From Bacillota bacterium (GTDB lineage: Bacteria; Bacillota; Limnochordia; DTU080), in contig DUQB01000081.1 of assembly GCA_012838035.1 (NCBI GenBank), positions 1-56,001 of the forward strand: 56,001 nt of DNA, given 5' to 3'. A program made the position numbers and the translations under genes. The notes beneath the pieces were generated by a model. The model saw only the letters and a program-made list of their open reading frames with translations, searched no databases and was not told the DNA's origin. Numbering within the stretch: position 1 is the stretch's first letter; every line of letters begins with the position of its first letter. Below, piece after piece: positions 33,249-42,679 of this stretch.

Positions 33249-33502
33249 TAAATCTCCCCCTTGTAGGATTCTGGTTGGCATGTAGCCTTGAAAAGCCACA
33301 GCCCCGACCCGCTGCAATTGCTGTAATTTGGCGTAATTTCCGGGTCAAGGTAATATATACGGCCTAACAGGTACAAACACCTGCCCGAAAGAGCACGAAA
33401 AGTATTCCCAACCGCCGCGTTTTACTTCCTTTGAGGCTATTGTAATAGGCTTCTGCTCATACATTGTTTTCGCTATGTGTGGAAGGTTCAACACAACCCG
33501 CA
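33249..33502. other. Intergenic region between the VWA operon and the secreted pair
   Basis: Holds two short hairpins on the minus strand (CTATT-ac-AATAG near 33440 and CAGGT-gtttgt-ACCTG near 33380) and a TTGACC -35-like element near 33345, but no T-rich terminator or gene. Confidence 0.4.
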
Positions 33503-36430
33503 TCAAGCGTCCCGGTCATGCTCTTGGCCGGCTTCCTGCCGCGCTTTCGCACGGGCTTGACGCCTTTGGGCCAAATAGCGGGCGGCTGCTTTAGCCGGGT
33601 CTACTTTACTGAAATCGTAGCGGGTGCTATGTTGTGTTTCCGCTGCACGCTGTTGCGCGATCAACTGATCCAATCGGAGGATCGGTTTGCGTGGCGCTTT
33701 CTGAGTCGGATTGATCTCAGACGCATCGGTCGTATCGTCACTCGTGAAGTCTTCCTCCGGCATAACCGTTGGTTCGGGTTGTTGTTCAGGTTTGAACCAG
33801 CGGTTTAGAATGGGATATTTGGTGCGCAGACGCTTTTCCACCTGTTGCAAGGCGCCGTCGGGCAGATACCGGATGCAGATATCGAGGAAAAAGAGGAAAA
33901 ACGCCATCACGAGCAAAGGTGTTACAAGCGAACGGCCGGTGCGCACCGGACTGGGGTGACGCCACAACGCGCTCAGCTCCCGTGGCGGGGGGATTTGCTC
34001 ACCGGAAAACAACACGCCGCCGGTTTGTCGGGTAAGGCGCTCCAAAGCGCCGCCATCGATGCCGCTCAGCCGGTACTCAGCCGAATAGGGCAGGGTTGCG
34101 CCTATCAGCACCGGTTGCTCATATCGGCTGTCGCCGGTGTCGGCGATGGCCGCCAGCCAAGCGCCTTGTTCATCGATGGGGAAGGCGGCTTGGTACTGCC
34201 CGGGCGCCGTTTGGATCAACCGGACGACTCGGCGTTGTCCGCTAGGGGAGACTACATCTGCCGTTAAGTTCAGGAAGTTAATGAACTCGCCGTTTTCATC
34301 AACTGCATCCACCACCAGATTTCCCATGCCGTCATGGATATCAAAGTAAGGCTGAAGGTTCTGCGCCGCTTCCGGGCGTGTAGTCCAACGTATGGTTTGA
34401 CTCCAAAACGCAGCGAATTCAGGCCAATTGAGCCAAGCGGAAGCCCATTTAGCCGTGGTCGACGAAGTAAATGCGACCACCCGGCCGAGGCCGTGACGCC
34501 AGGAAGCGAGTAGTGCATGACCTTCTTCGGACCCTAGGTGTACTGCTGCGGTAGCCTTCGGTGTGGTCAGTATATAACCGTCCAAGGGCGGTGTCTGCTG
34601 TTGGTTGATTCCCGTCAGAAACGGCGCAGGTTGCATCAACTGCGGTTGGAAACGTCCTTCTACAGCCAATGGCCGCGACACCATCAACGCTTCCGTAGTA
34701 AATATCTGCGGAATGGTACGAATATCATCGGTGTAGTAGGAACGTCCGCCGCCCCAAGCGGCAATCCTCTCCATAAGGATGCGGTCTGAATCTGCTCCTA
34801 TGGCTACGGTGCTCACGGTCACGCCGATTCCACGGAGCTTGGCTGTAACAAAAGCAAAATCGTAATCGACCGACTGGCCGTCGGACAAGACGACGGCATG
34901 CTTAACCATGGCGGGCGTATTGCTGAGCACTTCGTAAGCCTCTAGAAGAGCAGGTCCCATATCCGTGCCGCCGTCGGCGGTTAAAGAAGCGATCTGTTGC
35001 GCCATCAGCACCCGTTCAGTCACCGATTGTACGGGCACTATCCAGCGGTGCTCCGAGTCAAAAGCTAAAAAACCGAATAGGTCGCGGTCCGTCATCACGT
35101 CCAATACGCCTAAGGCGGCTTCCTTCGCCAGGTTGATCTTACTGAACCGACCTTGGGTACCGGCCATACTGCCTGACTTGTCCATAACCAGAACCAACGC
35201 GATGGAAGGCATGATCAAATGATCGGGAATATCCATGGTAACCGGCATGATCTCTTCTAGAGGCGTTTGATAATAACCGCCTAAGCCGTAGCTGTTGTAG
35301 CCGCCCAGTACTACCAGTCCGCCGCCCAGGTTGCGCACGTAGGCGGCCAAGGCCGCTTGTTGCGTCTGACTCAACTTCAGGGCGGAAACGTCATGTAACA
35401 CTAAGGTTCCATAAGATGACAGCGTAACGGCGTTCGCGGGCAAACCGGCCGTATTGGTGAGGTCAACGTACAGGTTCTGGCTCAGCAAAGCGCGATACAA
35501 GCCTTCAGACGCTGCGTAATCGTCGCTAACCAACAGCACGCGGCTGGGGCCGGCTACGGAAACCGTCGCATACGCCACGTTGTTTTGCGGATAAGTATCG
35601 TCAGCAGCCTGTAGACGAACTTCGTAACTGCTGACGCCGGCGCTCTCTTGTAACCCGCTGAAGGTGAACACATTTTGACCAATCTCCAGCTCTACCGTCG
35701 CGCTAGCCACCGGCGCGCCGTTGCGAATCAACAGCAAATCAACCTGGGTGGGGAACGTGGCGGACATCACGACCTGTATGGAAAAAGGTTGGTGTTCGCG
35801 CACCTGCAGCGGTGCATACGCTTGCTCAAGCGAAACTTCCCCTGCGGGCGGCGAAATGAGGTTAAAAGCATCGATGGGGATACCTCGGGCGCTAAACTGC
35901 GCGATCAGCGACTCTGCATCTCCGCGTGTACTTAAACCGTCTCCGACTAGAATCACCCGCATGTTGCGATTAGCCTCGGCTTGGCTGAGCGCCAACTCTA
36001 AAGCGGCTTGCAGATTGGTTTCGCTGCGGCTCGGAGCCGATTCTATGCGATGTAGCTTACTCAGATCGGCGCCCAAAGGTTGATCGACGTAGGCTTCGCT
36101 GCCAAAGGCGATGAGCCCGGCTCGATCGGCTTTGCCCAACTGTTCGGCCACCGTGCGGATGAATGCCAACCCTTGGGCTTGTTTAGCCGGCGTTACGCTT
36201 TCGGATATGTCGGTGAGGAAGAGCAGATCTACGCCGCTTTGCCGGGTCATCCAATGCATTCCTGCCAACGCGGCGATGATGCAGAGTAGAGCGGCGGCGC
36301 GGATGTAGGTTACTGTGCGCAAAAGACGGGGAACGCCGGGTGAGTGGAAGTAGCGGTACCACCCCCACACGATCGGGACGCACGCCGCGATGAAAAGCAA
36401 CGCCAAGGGGTTCTCGAATCGCAACGGCAT
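33503..36430 (-). CDS. Large membrane protein with two VWA domains flanking a GATase1-like domain
   Basis: 975 residues from ATG 36430, four bases after the preceding stop; the track's 65 extra residues lie inside the upstream gene's sequence. Order: two membrane helices at ~5-50, a first VWA-like domain (LLFLTDISESVTP; SETNLQAALELAL; LVGDGLST), a beta-sandwich stretch, a class I glutamine amidotransferase-like domain (RVLLVSDDY ... GTLVLHDVSALKLSQTQQAALAAYVRNLGGGLVVLGG) without a visible catalytic triad, a second VWA with full MIDAS (LVLVMDKSGSMAGTQGRFSKINLAKEAA; LSDGQSVD), a further domain, a membrane helix (LVTPLLVMAFFLFFLDICI) and a basic cytoplasmic tail. It resembles the large membrane VWA proteins found with MoxR/DUF58; function is unknown. 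Confidence 0.85.
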   Translation of the reverse strand: MPLRFENPLALLFIAACVPIVWGWYRYFHSPGVPRLLRTVTYIRAAALLCIIAALAGMHWMTRQSGVDLLFLTDISESVTPAKQAQGLAFIRTVAEQLGKADRAGLIAFGSEAYVDQPLGADLSKLHRIESAPSRSETNLQAALELALSQAEANRNMRVILVGDGLSTRGDAESLIAQFSARGIPIDAFNLISPPAGEVSLEQAYAPLQVREHQPFSIQVVMSATFPTQVDLLLIRNGAPVASATVELEIGQNVFTFSGLQESAGVSSYEVRLQAADDTYPQNNVAYATVSVAGPSRVLLVSDDYAASEGLYRALLSQNLYVDLTNTAGLPANAVTLSSYGTLVLHDVSALKLSQTQQAALAAYVRNLGGGLVVLGGYNSYGLGGYYQTPLEEIMPVTMDIPDHLIMPSIALVLVMDKSGSMAGTQGRFSKINLAKEAALGVLDVMTDRDLFGFLAFDSEHRWIVPVQSVTERVLMAQQIASLTADGGTDMGPALLEAYEVLSNTPAMVKHAVVLSDGQSVDYDFAFVTAKLRGIGVTVSTVAIGADSDRILMERIAAWGGGRSYYTDDIRTIPQIFTTEALMVSRPLAVEGRFQPQLMQPAPFLTGINQQQTPPLDGYILTTPKATAAVHLGSEEGHALLASWRHGLGRVVAFTSSTTAKWASAWLNWPEFAAFWSQTIRWTTRPEAAQNLQPYFDIHDGMGNLVVDAVDENGEFINFLNLTADVVSPSGQRRVVRLIQTAPGQYQAAFPIDEQGAWLAAIADTGDSRYEQPVLIGATLPYSAEYRLSGIDGGALERLTRQTGGVLFSGEQIPPPRELSALWRHPSPVRTGRSLVTPLLVMAFFLFFLDICIRYLPDGALQQVEKRLRTKYPILNRWFKPEQQPEPTVMPEEDFTSDDTTDASEINPTQKAPRKPILRLDQLIAQQRAAETQHSTRYDFSKVDPAKAAARYLAQRRQARAKARQEAGQEHDRDA

Positions 36431-36434
36431 CCTT

Positions 36435-38330
36435 CTACCCCCTCTTTGCGCGTATACGCCGCCATTGGTTCCACAGCTCGGTCCTAAGCGGCATATCCGT
36501 ATGGACCGGACGGCGAACTCTGTGCGTATACAGCCAGCTTTCCAGCAGGATGAGGAACAAAGCGAGAAGCGCAAAGATCCAACTGAGTGTAGCCGGAGCG
36601 CCTTGGGTCTCTGCACCGTCGACAAATGAACCGGTAGGCATGTGCAAGCGTGTGCGGATGTCCGATTCAGTCACGCCGCCCGCGTTCACAGCAAAGTAAA
36701 ACTCGTTGTCTTCGGCAACTACCGTATACACCCCGGCTTGTCGGGTATCTCTGAATGTCGGACCGTCTTCTTTAGCCACCTGCACGAGGGATCCGTCAGG
36801 TAAGCGCACGGTCCAACCCCGATCTTGCGCGAATGCGGCGGGCAAGGTCAGGCTGTCGCCTACCGTAAGCGGATTCCGCACGAACTCCCAACCCTCAGGA
36901 TGCGCCCACCGCAACAGATGGCTTAAAAAGATGGGAAAGGATACTTTCAGCGGCCAGTCGCTCTCTTCCAACGCAAAGGACAGCGTAATGACGCGTTGAT
37001 CGTTGTTCCGCACGAGTTGCAGCAGCGGTCCGGCTTCGGATTCTACCAGAATCCGCGCTCCTTCCAGCCGCGGCATATTAAATGCCTGTTGCAGGTACAG
37101 ATCGTTCCACGCGATGAAGCGTGTGAGGGGATGAGTGCGATCATACCAAGTGACCTGCGGCGTTCGACGCGCTCCCAGAGCGCGATCGGCAGGCGCGCCG
37201 GCCAGGTAAAGGGCGGTCCCGGTGAAGTCCTCCGGTATTGGTATGCGATCGAAGACTACAAGAGGATAATCGCTTTGTTCAGGGTACAGCAGGCGGCGCT
37301 CCAAACGTACTTGGGGGAATACGCTGAGCCCGGTTTCCAAGAAATAGTTGCCTGGACCTACCAAAAGCACACGGGTCGGCGTCGGCGGATACGCGGTAAG
37401 GTGAGCCGTATTGTCTATAGCCAAAGCGTCTTGGCTGTCGATGACAGCCTGCAACACGTCTTGCGTTTGGAATTGATAGGGGATGATGACACTTTGGACG
37501 CTATCGGCGGCCAGAGATACGATGCGCTCGGCAATTAGCCCGGAGCGTCCGGACAAGGTGAGAGGTACCTCCACGGCTTGCGCGCCATAGTTGGCCAGCG
37601 TGACCAACACTTCGTATTCTGAAAGGGAAGCGCCGCGTTGGCGCGCCTCAAACGCAATGATACCGACGTTATTGCCGTTGCCGGAGACGCGCTCCAGGCG
37701 CAGGGGAGTGTCGCCTACGGCTGTGACCAAATCAGTCACTACATGAGAATCCATCGCTCCATCGCTGATGAACGTCACTTGTACGGTCTGTTCGGTCAGT
37801 TGAGCATGAACCCGTGCGACTACTCCAGGCCAATAAATGTCACCTGCGCCGGGGGTGATGCGGAGGAGAGCGGCGTTAATCAACGCGGCCGATCCTCTTC
37901 CTGCGTATATGAGCTCCGGCTGTGGGCCCGCCGTGACGATGCTGACCTGACGGGGTCGATCCGAGCGAATGAGATCCAGCAGCCGTTCCTTTGCAACCTG
38001 CAGACGGTTGGGCTCCAAATCGACGGCGGACATACTGGCCGAAACATCGACGATGTAGATATCGTGCCGTTGCTTGATCAATGCATAGAGAAAGGCCGGA
38101 CGTGTCAGGGCGAGTATGAGTGCAAGCAGCGCGGCCAACTGAACCAGAAGCAACAGATTGGCGACCAGCCGATGCCAGCGTGCGTCCGCCTCCAATTCTC
38201 GCAGCACTCGTTCCCACAGGAGCGTACTGGGCACCAATACGCGGTGCCGTTGGGGATGCATGGTATGTAGAAGAATGACGCCGTATAACAGCGGGATCAA
38301 AAGCAGCCACCAAGGCGAAAGCAGGGTCAT
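36435..38330 (-). CDS. BatA-type membrane VWA protein
   Basis: 631 residues from ATG 38330, which overlaps the DUF58 stop by four bases (ATGA). The N-terminus TLLSPWWLLLIPLLYGVILL...VPSTLLWERVLRELEADARWHRLVANLLLLVQLAALLALILALTRPAF is the BatA/aerotolerance N-terminal module with two helices. A VWA domain follows (DIYIVDVSASMSAVDLEPNRLQVAKERL), then beta-rich periplasmic-type regions with CARDB-like sequence (LANYGAQAVEVPLTLSGR), and a C-terminal helix (FALLALFLILLESWLY). Its MIDAS is degenerate in the third motif (FISDGAMDS). Part of the seven-gene operon. Confidence 0.85.
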   Translation of the reverse strand: MTLLSPWWLLLIPLLYGVILLHTMHPQRHRVLVPSTLLWERVLRELEADARWHRLVANLLLLVQLAALLALILALTRPAFLYALIKQRHDIYIVDVSASMSAVDLEPNRLQVAKERLLDLIRSDRPRQVSIVTAGPQPELIYAGRGSAALINAALLRITPGAGDIYWPGVVARVHAQLTEQTVQVTFISDGAMDSHVVTDLVTAVGDTPLRLERVSGNGNNVGIIAFEARQRGASLSEYEVLVTLANYGAQAVEVPLTLSGRSGLIAERIVSLAADSVQSVIIPYQFQTQDVLQAVIDSQDALAIDNTAHLTAYPPTPTRVLLVGPGNYFLETGLSVFPQVRLERRLLYPEQSDYPLVVFDRIPIPEDFTGTALYLAGAPADRALGARRTPQVTWYDRTHPLTRFIAWNDLYLQQAFNMPRLEGARILVESEAGPLLQLVRNNDQRVITLSFALEESDWPLKVSFPIFLSHLLRWAHPEGWEFVRNPLTVGDSLTLPAAFAQDRGWTVRLPDGSLVQVAKEDGPTFRDTRQAGVYTVVAEDNEFYFAVNAGGVTESDIRTRLHMPTGSFVDGAETQGAPATLSWIFALLALFLILLESWLYTHRVRRPVHTDMPLRTELWNQWRRIRAKRG

Positions 38331-39220
38331 GCCAAAAGACCCCCTTTGCGCAGGTGGCGTAGTACCAACTGGTCCACAGGAGTAGCAGTGTCTACTTGGA
38401 AGTAACTGATGCGTCGGCGATGACAATAGGACCGAATTTCGGTCAACCATGCGGTCAAGGTTTCCCGGTAGACGGCCAGCGTCTCCGTATTCACGGCCAG
38501 CTCTACGCTCTCTTTGGTTTCACTGTCGATCCACTCGAAGTCCCCGATGGTCGCCGGGTTCAGCTCTGCGGGAGAAAGCAGGTGAATGAGTGCCACCTGT
38601 CGACCGGAGCGCAGTAGAGCGTCAAGACCGGCTGCATATCCGTTGCTGTCCAATAGATCGCTGATGACGACGGCAATACCGCTGCCGACTCCTTCTTTGG
38701 CTAACCGGCCCAAAGCGGCATTAATGTCGGTACCACCGCTATTTTGTGTTTCGGTTAGGAACCTGAATAACCGGACTATCGCCTGACGTCCTCGAGCGGG
38801 GGCGAAGCGTTGTTGCGGTTGTCGTCCAAAGACGCTTGCGCTGACGACATCGCCGTGATGCAGCGCGATAAAGCCTAAGGCGGCTGCTAATTGGACGGCA
38901 TACGCCAATTTGGTGGGCGAGCCGAACTCCATTGAGATGCTGGCGTCGATATGCAGCTCCAGCTGCAGGTTTTCGTCGGCGCGGAATAACCGGACGAACA
39001 GTTTATCTAGGCGCGCTAATGAAGCCCAATCTATAGTGCGAAAATCATCACCGGGCTGATACTCTCTAAAGTCGGTGAACTCCACGCTTGTACCCAAGCG
39101 GCGGCTGGCAACATCGCCCATGTCGGTGCGTGTCGCGGCTCGTCCGGGTACTAAACGCAGATGCTCCAACTGACGTAAAAATCGGTTGTCGAGAAGCTCC
39201 CCGAGGGGCTTGTTCGCCAA
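38327..39220 (-). CDS. DUF58 domain protein
   Basis: 297 residues. The signature RRLGTSVEFTDFREYQPGDDFRTIDWASLARLDKLFVRLF is fully conserved, followed by a VWA-like fold (LELHIDASISMEFGSPTKLAYAVQLAAALGFIAL, GGTDINAALGRLA, VVISDLLD). DUF58 proteins are standard partners of MoxR ATPases and VWA membrane proteins. TTG start with AAAGGAG eight bases upstream. Confidence 0.93.
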   Translation of the reverse strand: MANKPLGELLDNRFLRQLEHLRLVPGRAATRTDMGDVASRRLGTSVEFTDFREYQPGDDFRTIDWASLARLDKLFVRLFRADENLQLELHIDASISMEFGSPTKLAYAVQLAAALGFIALHHGDVVSASVFGRQPQQRFAPARGRQAIVRLFRFLTETQNSGGTDINAALGRLAKEGVGSGIAVVISDLLDSNGYAAGLDALLRSGRQVALIHLLSPAELNPATIGDFEWIDSETKESVELAVNTETLAVYRETLTAWLTEIRSYCHRRRISYFQVDTATPVDQLVLRHLRKGGLLA

Positions 39221-39271
39221 TTGGCGCTCTCCTTTTCCGATGTTGAATGGTATGGGAGCGATAGGCCGTCG

Positions 39272-40261
39272 TTATTCCGCCGCCGCAGATGCCATTACTT
39301 CCGCCAGTATGTTCTCGACCCGGATTTCATCGGCTTCGGCGGCGAAGTTGAGCAGGACACGGTGCCGCAGCGCGGCAGGGGCTACCTCTCGGATATCCTC
39401 CATACTTACATTAAAGCGGCCGTGCATGAGCGCCCTGGCTTTAGCAGCCAGAACGATGCTTTGCGCGCCTCGCGGACTGGCGCCTAAACGCACGTACTGC
39501 CGTACTAACGGAGTAGCTTGCGAGGTGTCGGGATGCGTAGCCAACACCATTTCCAGCGCCGCGTCACGCACATGAGCGGCAAGGGGCACCTCGCGCACCA
39601 GCATCTGCAGTTCCAACAGCCTATTGGCGCTGAGTACAGGTCCGGCTTCCGGGACGGTATCTCCTGTGGTCCTGTTGATGATCGTGCGCAGATCCTCCAG
39701 GTTGGGTGAGTGGACGTACAATTTGAACATGAAGCGGTCGACCTGAGCTTCAGGTAATGGATAGGTACCTTCCATTTCAATGGGATTCTGGGTGGCCAGC
39801 ACGAAGAAAGGTTGCGGTAACGGATACGTGTTACCACTTATCGTAACCCGCATTTCTTGCATAGCTTCCAACAAAGCAGATTGAGTTTTCGGGGTGGCGC
39901 GGTTAATCTCGTCAGCCAACAACAAGTGGGTAAATACAGGCCCTTTCTGGAATTGGAACGATCGTTCACCGTCCGGCGTAGACAATAAGACGTTGGTGCC
40001 GATGATGTCCGCCGGCATTAAATCCGGCGTAAACTGGATGCGTGAGAAGCTTAACTCCAGCACCTGGCCGATGGTGCGCACCAACAGGGTTTTGCCCAAC
40101 CCGGGTACGCCTTCGAGTAGAACATGCCCGCCGCACATGAGGGCGATGATCATCTGATCGACCAGATCGGTTTGTCCGACAAACGCCTTACCGATCTCCG
40201 CTCGCACTTTGTCCAGCGTACGACGAACTTCCACACTCTCAGGAACTGAATCCAAGGCCAT
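39272..40261 (-). CDS. MoxR-family AAA+ ATPase
   Basis: 329 residues from ATG 40261 (GGGAAGG eight bases before); the track's start adds 128 residues with no family match. Walker A GVPGLGKT, Walker B LLLADEINRATPKTQSALLEAMQE, sensor 1 FVLATQNPIEMEGTYPLPEAQVDRFMFKL and the C-terminal SPRGAQSIVLAAKARALMHGR lid are all typical. MoxR ATPases act as chaperones with VWA partners, here most likely the DUF58 and BatA-like products encoded next to it. Confidence 0.95.
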   Translation of the reverse strand: MALDSVPESVEVRRTLDKVRAEIGKAFVGQTDLVDQMIIALMCGGHVLLEGVPGLGKTLLVRTIGQVLELSFSRIQFTPDLMPADIIGTNVLLSTPDGERSFQFQKGPVFTHLLLADEINRATPKTQSALLEAMQEMRVTISGNTYPLPQPFFVLATQNPIEMEGTYPLPEAQVDRFMFKLYVHSPNLEDLRTIINRTTGDTVPEAGPVLSANRLLELQMLVREVPLAAHVRDAALEMVLATHPDTSQATPLVRQYVRLGASPRGAQSIVLAAKARALMHGRFNVSMEDIREVAPAALRHRVLLNFAAEADEIRVENILAEVMASAAAE

Positions 40262-40310
40262 GCGCTTCACCTTCCCATAGTTGTCCAAGCGGTACGTCCG
40301 TTTCGGCTGT

Positions 40311-41747
40311 CTACCGATCGGCGCCGGGTTCGATTTTAGTAAAATAATCTCTGATCCATCGTTGATAAGCCGACGGGATGTTTTCCTGCTGAATGGCGTT
40401 CTCGACGCCGCCGGGCAGAGAGAAAAAACTGCTGTCGGCTGTTGGAAAGCGGAGCTGGTTGCCGGGTATGGATGTAGTGGATGTGGGGCTGCTGTAATAT
40501 TGGCCGGAGTCGGTAATCTGTCCGCTAAGTCGTTCCGTACCCGGGTTAAGGTCGGATTGCCGTTCATAATCCGTCGTGCCCTGGCTTCCGCCTTCCGTGC
40601 CCGCCATGCTGCCTCCTTCTGCTCCATAACCCATTTCATCATCAAAATCGTCGGAGGCCCCGGCTAAACCAAAGCCGCCATAGGGATCAAATCCGTCTTC
40701 CCCTGCTCCGGCCTCTTCAGATCCTTGTTTTCCGGTATCGCCCGGTTGGCTGCCGCTACCTGTCGATCCGACGTCAGACTCGTTTTCTTCCGCATTTCCA
40801 GACGCCCCCGCATGGGCTTCAGGTTGCCGATCGTCACCCCGCGTGCCGCGGTTAGCACCGGGGTAACCATCCGCATCGGTCGTATTGCGTTGCGCTTGGC
40901 TTAGCGCAACCTGCTCTTGCGGACTCAGTTGGGAGTACATGCCGCTGTTGATAGAGCGGATGCTTTGCGTTAACTCCTGCACGCGGGCGAGATCAAGGCC
41001 CAAGCTGTTGCCGGCGATGTTGCCGCCGTCGCCGCTTTGTTGTAGCTCCTGCTCTAACTGACGCAGCAGCTGATTCGCCTGACTGTGAGGCAACTGTTTT
41101 TCCCGGATGAGTTCGCCTACGCGTCGGAGTTCGTGCGCCAATTGCCCAAGATGGGGGTTTTGCGGGTCGATGCGTTCCAACTGGTCTGCTAGAGCGAGCA
41201 GTTCATCGGCACGTTTGGAGATGTGCTGCAGCTGTGAGCCGCCCAACTGCCAGGTGAATCCTTGCGGATAAGGGATCAGGGTCAATAAGACGCACAAGCC
41301 CAGTAGAGGCAACGACCAGCGGGCGTAGGCAGGGGACCTAAGCGGAACCAAGGCTACCGGATCGATGAGGTGGGTATGGTTCGCTGCATCCATGAAGAGC
41401 CACGCTTCCACGCGGTTTCTAGCCGCATGATCCAGTGTGGCGTGTTCGACGGCGGTGGCTATGCGATCTTGCAGCTTCAACTGCTTATCGATATAACGTG
41501 CGGCTGTCAGGCGGGTATGCTTTCGGCGCGGCGTCGTGAGGATGAAGGTTACTCCTGCCGCCGGCGCGGCTAAAAGGGCGATGAAGCCGCCTTGGCCGCC
41601 GGTGAGCAAACCTAAAAGCACACGCACGCAGGCGAAGGTGACGCATGCTGCAAACAATCCCCTTGAGAGTGCATCCAGCAGGTCGGACGCCTTCTGCCGC
41701 CTCAGCACCATATCAATTTGATTGCGCAGTACTTCGTCGAGCACCAT
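40311..41747 (-). CDS. DUF4175-like membrane protein with Gly/Ser/Asp-rich tail
   Basis: 478 residues from ATG 41747, with GGAGG eight bases upstream. The first ~180 residues hold three hydrophobic segments (GLFAACVTFACVRVLLGLL, FIALLAAPAAGVTFIL, WSLPLLGLCVLLTLIPY) and the stretch AARYIDKQLKLQDRIATAVE. A coiled-coil region (~190-280, ADELLALADQLERIDPQNPHLGQLAHELRRVGELIREK) follows. From ~290 the sequence is low complexity (GSTGSGSQPGDTGKQGSEEAGAGEDGFDPYGG). A short conserved C-terminus (IPSAYQRWIRDYFTKI) resembles the end of DUF4175-type proteins in MoxR operons. Confidence 0.75.
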   Translation of the reverse strand: MVLDEVLRNQIDMVLRRQKASDLLDALSRGLFAACVTFACVRVLLGLLTGGQGGFIALLAAPAAGVTFILTTPRRKHTRLTAARYIDKQLKLQDRIATAVEHATLDHAARNRVEAWLFMDAANHTHLIDPVALVPLRSPAYARWSLPLLGLCVLLTLIPYPQGFTWQLGGSQLQHISKRADELLALADQLERIDPQNPHLGQLAHELRRVGELIREKQLPHSQANQLLRQLEQELQQSGDGGNIAGNSLGLDLARVQELTQSIRSINSGMYSQLSPQEQVALSQAQRNTTDADGYPGANRGTRGDDRQPEAHAGASGNAEENESDVGSTGSGSQPGDTGKQGSEEAGAGEDGFDPYGGFGLAGASDDFDDEMGYGAEGGSMAGTEGGSQGTTDYERQSDLNPGTERLSGQITDSGQYYSSPTSTTSIPGNQLRFPTADSSFFSLPGGVENAIQQENIPSAYQRWIRDYFTKIEPGADR

Positions 41748-41778
41748 GGCTGTCACCTCCTGCGGCGCAGGTTGAGCA

Positions 41779-42603
41779 TCAGGCTTGTTTATTTCGCCAT
41801 TGCCGCAGCATCACAAATGAGAGTAAACCGGCTATTACCAGAATAGTACCATAGACCAGGCAGAGTGAAAACCAAGGTAGCGTTTGAGGCTCACTGGCGG
41901 CGGTCGTTTGCGGTAAGGCGGATTGCACCAAAGTACCAACTGCTGAGCCGCCCAAGACCTCTTGCGGTGTAATATGCAAAATGCGCGCCGCTACTTCCAG
42001 CGGTTGTATGAGCAGTTGCGATCGTTCACCGCCGGGAAGGCGTTGGAGTACCAGACTCCCCAACATCAAGGCGCTATAAGCAATGTCTATGGCAGCTATG
42101 CGCCACGGACGAGACTCTACGGCGGCGCTCATCCACATGCCTACTTGGGTGAGGGTGGTGAGAAGAAGCGCGCCGAAAAAGGCCAGATTGCGCAATTGCT
42201 CCGCAGTAATCGGCGTTAGAGCCTTGGCCAGGAAGAACACGGGCAGACTGGTGAACAACCATAATAACAGCGTTATTAAAGTGGCGACGGTTTGCCCGAA
42301 CAACACCGTGATGGGAGTGGCGACGCCGTAGACGACCCATTCGCCTGGACGGATTTTGTCGCTCAGCTCAAATACGTCGCCGGAAATGGCTAAAGCGAGA
42401 TACGAGAGGACGAGAATCTCGGCATAGACCCACCAAGCAAAAGCAGGGGCCCAATGCGCCTGACCCAGCATATATGAGACCGGCCAGCCCAGCAGCAAGG
42501 CGATTAATGCGACTCCTAAGTGCACCAACGTAATCTTGTGTCCTAAGGGAGATCCTAAAACTGTAGCCAGCTCTTTACGGACTATGGCAAAAAAAACAAG
42601 CAT
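41779..42603 (-). CDS. ABC-2-type permease-like membrane protein
   Basis: 274 residues from ATG 42603 (GGGAG six bases upstream). About six transmembrane helices; the N-terminus FFAIVRKELATVLGSPLGHKITLVHLGVALIALLLGWPVSYML is like ABC-2 permeases (xxxiakkElxxxl.sp..). No ABC ATPase is encoded beside it, unlike the usual gliding- or export-type clusters. It may work with an ATPase elsewhere or be a structural part of the membrane complex. Confidence 0.7.
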   Translation of the reverse strand: MLVFFAIVRKELATVLGSPLGHKITLVHLGVALIALLLGWPVSYMLGQAHWAPAFAWWVYAEILVLSYLALAISGDVFELSDKIRPGEWVVYGVATPITVLFGQTVATLITLLLWLFTSLPVFFLAKALTPITAEQLRNLAFFGALLLTTLTQVGMWMSAAVESRPWRIAAIDIAYSALMLGSLVLQRLPGGERSQLLIQPLEVAARILHITPQEVLGGSAVGTLVQSALPQTTAASEPQTLPWFSLCLVYGTILVIAGLLSFVMLRQWRNKQA

Positions 42604-42679
42604 GTCGATCTCCCTTCCCGTCAGTTTCGTACGCGGCAATCTCATACATTGCTGAGATTCGCTGCAAACCTAATTCCTC